Shown here: positions 59,570-64,000 of the stretch, piece by piece
Numbering within the stretch: the first letter of the stretch is position 1
Layout: each line of letters opens with the position of its first letter
NCBI GenBank assembly: GCA_046733355.1
Contig: JBKPOZ010000022.1
Span: forward strand, 1 to 64,000
Direction of reading: 5' to 3'
Source: VAZQ01 sp046733355
GTDB lineage: Bacteria; Pseudomonadota; Alphaproteobacteria; Rhizobiales; Xanthobacteraceae
Length of the DNA: 64,000 nucleotides
Position numbers and translations under genes: made by a program
Notes under the pieces: generated by a model
Databases searched by the model: none
The model's input: the letters and a program-made list of their open reading frames with translations, nothing else
What the model was told of the DNA's origin: nothing

Positions 59570-60904
59570 ATGCGCAAGAGCATGATCACGCGCCGGCGTT
59601 TCTTGGCGACCGGGGCAACAAGCGCGCTTGTTGCAGCCCCGTTTGTGCGCGGAGCACATGCTGCGGGCAAGCTCAGCGTCGGTTTCTGGGATCACTGGGT
59701 CCCGGGAGCGAACACTGCGTCGAAGACGTTGTGCGAGGAATGGGCAGCGAGGGAGAAGGTCGATATCTCCATCGACTACATCACCTCCCAGGGGAACAAG
59801 AACGTTCTGACCATTGCCGCCGAGGCGCAGGCGCGCTCCGGACACGACATATTTGCCTTTCCGACCTGGCAGCCCGCCGACCACGCCACCCGTCTCGAGC
59901 CGGTCGATGAAATCATGACGGAGCTGATCAAGCTCAATGGCGCGGTCAATCCCACCTGCGAATATCTCGCCAAGTCCGGCGGCCACTGGGTTGGGGTGCC
60001 TGCCTGTGTCGGCACGCAAATCAAGGGGCCCTGCTCGCGTATCGATCTGATGAAGAAATATGCGGGTATCGACGTGGTCGCGATGTATCCCGCCGGCGCT
60101 CCCCCCAGGGCCGAAGCTTGGACTTTCGACGCTTTTCTCAAGGCGGCTCAGGATTGCCACAAGGCCGGCTTCCCCTTCGGCATCGGCCTTGGCACGACCG
60201 AGGACAATGTGGATACCGCTGGCGCCATCTTTCAGTCATTCGGCGCCGAGCTCGTCGATGCAAAAGGCAACATTGCGGTGAAGTCCGACGCCGTGCGCCA
60301 GGCGATGGAATATTACAAGAAGCTCACGCAGTTCCTGCCGCCGGACGCCCCTGCCTGGGATAATGCATCGAACAACAAATATCTGATCGCCGGCAAGGGC
60401 TCGCTCATCATGAACCCGCCGAGCGCGTGGGCGGTGGCGAAGCGTGACGCGCCGCAGGTCGCCGAGCAGCTGTGGACGCACGGCATGCCGGCGGGGCCCA
60501 AGGGCCGTTACGCGCCTTTCCTGCCCTATTTCTGGGGCATCTGGACTTTCAGCAAAAACAAATCGGCCGCGAAAAGTCTGCTGCTGCATCTGTCGCAGCC
60601 CTCGGCAGTCGAGAAGATGGTCCAGGCAAGCGGCGGCTATGATCTGCCCGCCTTCGAAAAACTAACGACGCTCAAGGTGTGGGCGGAGGAAGGCCCGCCC
60701 AAGGGCACCCTCTACCACTATCCGAATCCGTACAATCACCAGATACTTTCAGTCGCTGCGCAGCCGGCGCCACCGAAAATCGCGGTGCAGATCTATACCC
60801 AGGCCATCCAGACAAAAATGGTCGTTCGCTTCATGCAGGGCGAGCCGCTGGAGAAGACGCTCGCCTGGGCGGAGGCCGAGGTCGAAGGCTTCATGCGCAC
60901 GTGA
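59570..60904 (+). CDS. ABC transporter substrate-binding protein, carbohydrate type (SBP family 1)
   Basis: A 444-residue exported binding protein. The N-terminus carries a twin-arginine signal (ITRRRFLATGATSALVAAPFVRGAHA at 6-31). LSVGFWDHWVPGANTASKTL opens the mature domain, and the late segment NQ-rich helix pairs fit the sugar-binding family. A strong GAGGAGG ribosome site precedes ATG 59570. It is the first gene of a four-gene importer with two permeases and a MalK-type ATPase. The solute could be a sugar, sugar alcohol, glycerol phosphate or similar. Confidence 0.88.
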   Translation: MRKSMITRRRFLATGATSALVAAPFVRGAHAAGKLSVGFWDHWVPGANTASKTLCEEWAAREKVDISIDYITSQGNKNVLTIAAEAQARSGHDIFAFPTWQPADHATRLEPVDEIMTELIKLNGAVNPTCEYLAKSGGHWVGVPACVGTQIKGPCSRIDLMKKYAGIDVVAMYPAGAPPRAEAWTFDAFLKAAQDCHKAGFPFGIGLGTTEDNVDTAGAIFQSFGAELVDAKGNIAVKSDAVRQAMEYYKKLTQFLPPDAPAWDNASNNKYLIAGKGSLIMNPPSAWAVAKRDAPQVAEQLWTHGMPAGPKGRYAPFLPYFWGIWTFSKNKSAAKSLLLHLSQPSAVEKMVQASGGYDLPAFEKLTTLKVWAEEGPPKGTLYHYPNPYNHQILSVAAQPAPPKIAVQIYTQAIQTKMVVRFMQGEPLEKTLAWAEAEVEGFMRT

Positions 60905-60963
60905 GCCTCCGCTCGCGGCGCGGCAGCGATGAACCGTAGCCGGAGGTGCAATCTCGGCGTGTT

Positions 60964-61087
60964 CCCCTCCCCCTTGTGGGGAGGGGTTAGGGGTGGGGGT
61001 TCGTTCAGAAACAGCTCAAGTCAAAAGAGCGCCCCCACCCCCAACCCCTCCCCACACTCGCAGCTACACTGCTCGCGGGGGAGGGGA
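60964..61087. repeat. G/C-run palindromic repeat (CCCCTCCCCC type)
   Basis: CCCCTCCCCC (60964-60973) is followed by GGGGAGGGGTT and GGGGGT; the second half (61031-61087) returns as CCCCCACCCCCAACCCCTCCCC and GGGGGAGGGGAG. The two halves can form a long G-rich to C-rich hairpin. The design matches widespread rhizobial CCCCTCCCC..GTGGGG palindromes as I recall them. It lies between the binding-protein and first permease genes of one operon. Confidence 0.75.
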
Positions 61088-61104
61088 GCCTAGAGAGGCC
61101 TGCG

Positions 61105-62037
61105 ATGGCCGAGGCGGTGCTGCAGACGCGAGTGGGGCCTGCGCGGCCGCGCTCGGCCTTGCGCAGGGCGATGCAGCGCAAGTCGACAATCGCGTTCCTG
61201 ATGACGCTGCCGCTGATCTTGCTGATCGCGCTCCTCGTTCTTTATCCGGCGTTCTATTCCGTTCACCTCGCCATGCTCAACAAATCAATGGAGCGGTTCG
61301 TCGGCTTCGGCAATTTTCTTTTCCTGTTCAAGCGCGAGACGTTCTGGATGGTGGTGCGGCAGTCCTGCCTGTTTGCGATCACCGCGGTCGTTTTCAAAGC
61401 GCTGATCGGCTTCATCGTTGCTCATTTCGTGCACAACATACCCGCAAGGGGGCAGCGCAAATGGCGTGGCATGCTACTGGTCCCCTGGGTCATTCCGCCG
61501 GCCATGAGCTGTCTCGCCTGGCTCTGGCTGTTCGATCCCTCCTACAGCGCGCTGAACTGGCTCCTGGAGCTGGTGGGTATCGAGCCCATCCCCTGGCTGG
61601 GCGATGCGGGCTGGGCGCGTTTCTCCGTCATCCTGGTGAACGTCTGGATCGGAGCGCCTTTCTTCATGATCATGTATCTCGCGGCACTCAAATCCGTGCC
61701 CGAGCAGCTCTATGAGGCGGCCGCGATCGACGGTGCCAACTGGTGGCAGCGCATGTGGTACGTGACCATCCCGATGATGCGCAACATCATGGCCATCACC
61801 GCACTGTTCTCGCTCATCGTCACGTTCGCCAATTTCGATATCGTGCGCATCCTTACCGCCGGCGGCCCCGTCGATCGCACGCACGTGTTCGCCACCTGGG
61901 CATTCTGGGTCGGCATCCAGGGGAGCGATATTCCGCTTGGCGCCAGCATCTCCCTGTTCATGGTGCCGATCCTCACGATCGCTGCCATTTTTATTTTGCG
62001 CGACATTCACCGCCGCGCGAGCGAGACAACCGCATGA
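61105..62037 (+). CDS. ABC transporter permease, MalF/UgpA type
   Basis: A 310-residue inner-membrane permease with six predicted helices. The EAA loop reads EQLYEAAAIDGANWWQRMWYVTIPMM near 198-223, typical of the binding-protein-dependent sugar permeases. AGAGAGG lies upstream of ATG 61105. Its stop overlaps the next permease start (ATGA). Long basic N-terminus (residues 1-30) before the first helix. Confidence 0.9.
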   Translation: MAEAVLQTRVGPARPRSALRRAMQRKSTIAFLMTLPLILLIALLVLYPAFYSVHLAMLNKSMERFVGFGNFLFLFKRETFWMVVRQSCLFAITAVVFKALIGFIVAHFVHNIPARGQRKWRGMLLVPWVIPPAMSCLAWLWLFDPSYSALNWLLELVGIEPIPWLGDAGWARFSVILVNVWIGAPFFMIMYLAALKSVPEQLYEAAAIDGANWWQRMWYVTIPMMRNIMAITALFSLIVTFANFDIVRILTAGGPVDRTHVFATWAFWVGIQGSDIPLGASISLFMVPILTIAAIFILRDIHRRASETTA

Positions 62038-62948
62038 CCGCCGCTTCGCTGACCCGTTCGGTCGCTGCGGCGCGGCCGCGCAATTACGGCAGCATGAGCG
62101 CCGATCGGCGCTGGGCGCTGCACTGGTCCTATTTCTTTCTCACCGTTTTCGCGATCTTCTTTCTCACGCCGCCTCTCTACATGCTGATTACGTCGCTCAA
62201 ATCGAGCGCCGAGATCTCGGCCGCGACCAGCCCCTGGTGGATCCATCATCCCACGCTCACAAATTACCGCGAGCTTCTTAGCTCCCCGCAATTTTTGGTT
62301 TTCTTCCGCAATTCGGCTGTCGTTTCGGTGATCGTGGTCGCGATCACCATGCTGATCAGCGTGCCGGCCGCCTTTGCTCTCTCGCGCATGCGGTTCTGGG
62401 GCTCGGTCGCGCTCGCCACCGGCGTGTTCCTGACCTATCTCATTCCCGAGACGCTCCTGTTCCTTCCCTTGTTCAAGATGTTCGCGCTGTTGAACGAATA
62501 CACCGGCATCGAGCTGATCAATCACTGGTGGGTGTTGCTGGTTCTCTATCCCACACTGACGGTGCCGTTCTGCACCTGGATCATGATCGGTTATTTCGCC
62601 TCGATCCCGAAGGAGCTCGACGAGGCGGCGCTCATGGACGGCGCCAGTTACCGGCAGGTGCTCACCCGCGTGTTCATTCCGGTGGCGCTGCCCGGCCTGA
62701 TCGCCGCGACGATCTTTGCGTTCACGGTTTCCTGGGCGCAGTTCCTCTATCCGCTCGCCTTCACCACATCGGCCGATCAACTGGTGCTGCCGGTCGGCAT
62801 TATCACCTCTCTGGTCAAGGGCGACGTGTTCAACTGGGGTCAGATCATGACCGGGGCGCTCTTGGGTGCCGCCCCGCCGCTCGTTATTTATGCTTTCCTC
62901 ATGGACTACTACATCGCCGGGCTCACCGCCGGCGCCACGAAAGGCTGA
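62034..62948 (+). CDS. ABC transporter permease, MalG/UgpE type
   Basis: A 304-residue permease partner of the preceding gene. FLTPPLYMLITSLKSSAEI near 43-61 and the EAA loop KELDEAALMDGASYRQVLTRVFIPVA near 196-221 identify the MalG/UgpE class. Start ATG 62034 overlaps the MalF-type stop. It is followed 10 bases later by the ATPase gene. Confidence 0.9.
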   Translation: MTAASLTRSVAAARPRNYGSMSADRRWALHWSYFFLTVFAIFFLTPPLYMLITSLKSSAEISAATSPWWIHHPTLTNYRELLSSPQFLVFFRNSAVVSVIVVAITMLISVPAAFALSRMRFWGSVALATGVFLTYLIPETLLFLPLFKMFALLNEYTGIELINHWWVLLVLYPTLTVPFCTWIMIGYFASIPKELDEAALMDGASYRQVLTRVFIPVALPGLIAATIFAFTVSWAQFLYPLAFTTSADQLVLPVGIITSLVKGDVFNWGQIMTGALLGAAPPLVIYAFLMDYYIAGLTAGATKG

Positions 62949-62958
62949 GTGTTCAACC

Positions 62959-64000
62959 ATGGCCCATGTTTCCCTTCGCAAGGTGGTCAAGCGCTTCGAT
63001 AACACGGAGGCGGTGCGCGGCGTCGACCTCGAGATTGCCGACAAGGAATTCGTGGTTCTGGTGGGCCCCTCCGGTTGCGGCAAGTCAACGACCTTGCGCA
63101 TGATCGCAGGGCTCGAGGAGATAACTTCGGGCGACATCGCAGTCGACGGCGAGATCGTCAATGACGTGCCGCCCAAGGACCGCGACATGGCGATGGTGTT
63201 TCAGAACTATGCGCTCTACCCGCACATGACCGTCTACGAGAACATGTCCTTCGGACTGCGGCTGAAGCGCTATCCCAAGTCCGAGATCGCGCGCCGGGTG
63301 CAGGAAGCCGCGCGCATTCTCGACATTACGGAACTCCTCGACCGCAAGCCGCGGCAGCTCTCGGGCGGCCAGCGCCAGCGCGTTGCCATGGGGCGCGCCA
63401 TTGTGCGCAACCCGAAGGTGTTTCTGTTCGACGAGCCCTTGTCCAACCTCGATGCCAAGCTGCGCGTGCAGATGCGCACCGAGATCAAGCGCGTGCACCA
63501 GAAGGTGCGCACGACGACCGTTTATGTCACGCACGACCAGGTGGAAGCGATGACGCTCGCCGATCGCGTCGTGGTGATGAACCGCGGGCTGATCGAGCAG
63601 ATCGGCGCGCCGAACGAGCTCTACCATGCCCCGGTCACGCGCTTCGTCGCCGGATTCATCGGCTCGCCGGCGATGAATTTCGTTCCCTGCAGCCTCGAGG
63701 AGAGCGACAACGCGATTCGCGTCCGCCTGAGCGAGGAGATCGCGCTGCCGGTGCCGCCCGCGCGGCAGGCACGCTACAAGGCGCATGTCGGCCGCAACGG
63801 TCTGACGTTTGGCCTGCGGCCCGAGCACCTCACCGAAGCGAAGCCCAACGGCGACCGGCAGCCGGCCTATGTCGACGCCATGCTCGAAGTCACCGAGCCG
63901 CTCGGCATGGAGACGCTGGTGTTCTTCCGCATCGGCGGCATCGACGTGTGCGGACGCGTGAGTCCCGAGGCCGGCGCGCGCGAAGGAGAGCGCATGCGGC
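62959..64000 (+). CDS. ABC transporter ATPase, MalK/UgpC type, truncated by the window end
   Basis: At least 347 residues of a MalK/UgpC-type ATPase from ATG 62959. Walker A GPSGCGKST near 37-45, Q-loop VFQNYALYPHMTVYENM, signature LSGGQRQRVAMGRAI and Walker B VFLFDEPLSNLDAKLR are all present, followed by a TOBE-type C-terminal regulatory domain that is still open at base 64000 (last codons GERMR). It energises the permeases and binding protein encoded upstream. Confidence 0.93.
   Translation, partial: MAHVSLRKVVKRFDNTEAVRGVDLEIADKEFVVLVGPSGCGKSTTLRMIAGLEEITSGDIAVDGEIVNDVPPKDRDMAMVFQNYALYPHMTVYENMSFGLRLKRYPKSEIARRVQEAARILDITELLDRKPRQLSGGQRQRVAMGRAIVRNPKVFLFDEPLSNLDAKLRVQMRTEIKRVHQKVRTTTVYVTHDQVEAMTLADRVVVMNRGLIEQIGAPNELYHAPVTRFVAGFIGSPAMNFVPCSLEESDNAIRVRLSEEIALPVPPARQARYKAHVGRNGLTFGLRPEHLTEAKPNGDRQPAYVDAMLEVTEPLGMETLVFFRIGGIDVCGRVSPEAGAREGERMR

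Overview
The window looks like a chromosomal segment of a GC-rich alphaproteobacterium, probably order Hyphomicrobiales (Rhizobiales) near Bradyrhizobium/Xanthobacteraceae. This is inferred from dense coding with ATGA/TGATG overlaps, gene families typical of that group, mutS and glnD lying close together, and many short palindromic intergenic repeats of the kind I remember from Bradyrhizobium genomes (for example one whose arms are GAGCATGATC/GATCATGCTC). No rRNA, tRNA, insertion sequence, integrase, phage gene or CRISPR array was seen. Two genes carry a single in-frame stop, which may be real decay or assembly error.

The standout is a sterol biosynthesis locus at about 13.5-22.6 kb. Five plus-strand genes encode an SdmB-like 3-beta-hydroxysteroid dehydrogenase, a CYP51 sterol 14-alpha-demethylase, a Rieske oxygenase resembling the bacterial C-4 demethylase SdmA, an oxidosqualene cyclase (VSDC motif, not the DxDD of squalene-hopene cyclase) and a squalene monooxygenase. 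Facing them is a translationally coupled minus-strand pair: a Delta14-sterol reductase and a small EXPERA/EBP-like membrane protein that could be a Delta8-Delta7 sterol isomerase. Together they would turn squalene into a 14- and 4-demethylated sterol. Bacterial sterol pathways are rare, and one this compact with an EBP-like partner is the best candidate here for something undescribed.

Layout. 0-5.1 kb: interrupted indolepyruvate ferredoxin oxidoreductase, acyl-CoA dehydrogenase, SDR, then a divergent cobalt-type nitrile hydratase operon (alpha, beta, activator). 5.2-13.5 kb: FAD monooxygenase, Ni/Co exporter with DUF1007 partner, gamma-glutamyltransferase-like enzyme, Tat-exported oxalate-decarboxylase-like bicupin, M3 peptidase. 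13.5-22.6 kb: sterol locus. 22.7-27.6 kb: interrupted cyclic-nucleotide-binding gene, GH13 alpha-glucosidase, glycogen synthase, two membrane proteins. 27.7-33.7 kb: branched-chain amino-acid-type ABC transporter (livHMGF plus binding protein), then a gene made of three fused RidA domains. 33.7-38.3 kb: gcvTHP behind a tandem glycine riboswitch. 38.4-44.2 kb: lone ABC ATPase, small protein, D-aminoacylase-type amidohydrolase, and a divergent coupled AtzG-like/amidase/M20 hydrolase operon. 44.4-55.8 kb: mutS, OsmC protein, sulfonate/nitrate-type ABC transporter, glnD, class A penicillin-binding protein. 55.9-59.2 kb: Lrp/AsnC regulator, ornithine aminotransferase and a guanidino-group hydrolase, an arginine/ornithine module. 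59.5-64 kb: carbohydrate-type ABC transporter, whose ATPase runs off the window.

Palindromic repeats sit at many gene junctions, often between convergent genes where they may also act as terminators. The only gene-free stretch over 300 bases is 59244-59569, which is largely two such palindromes.
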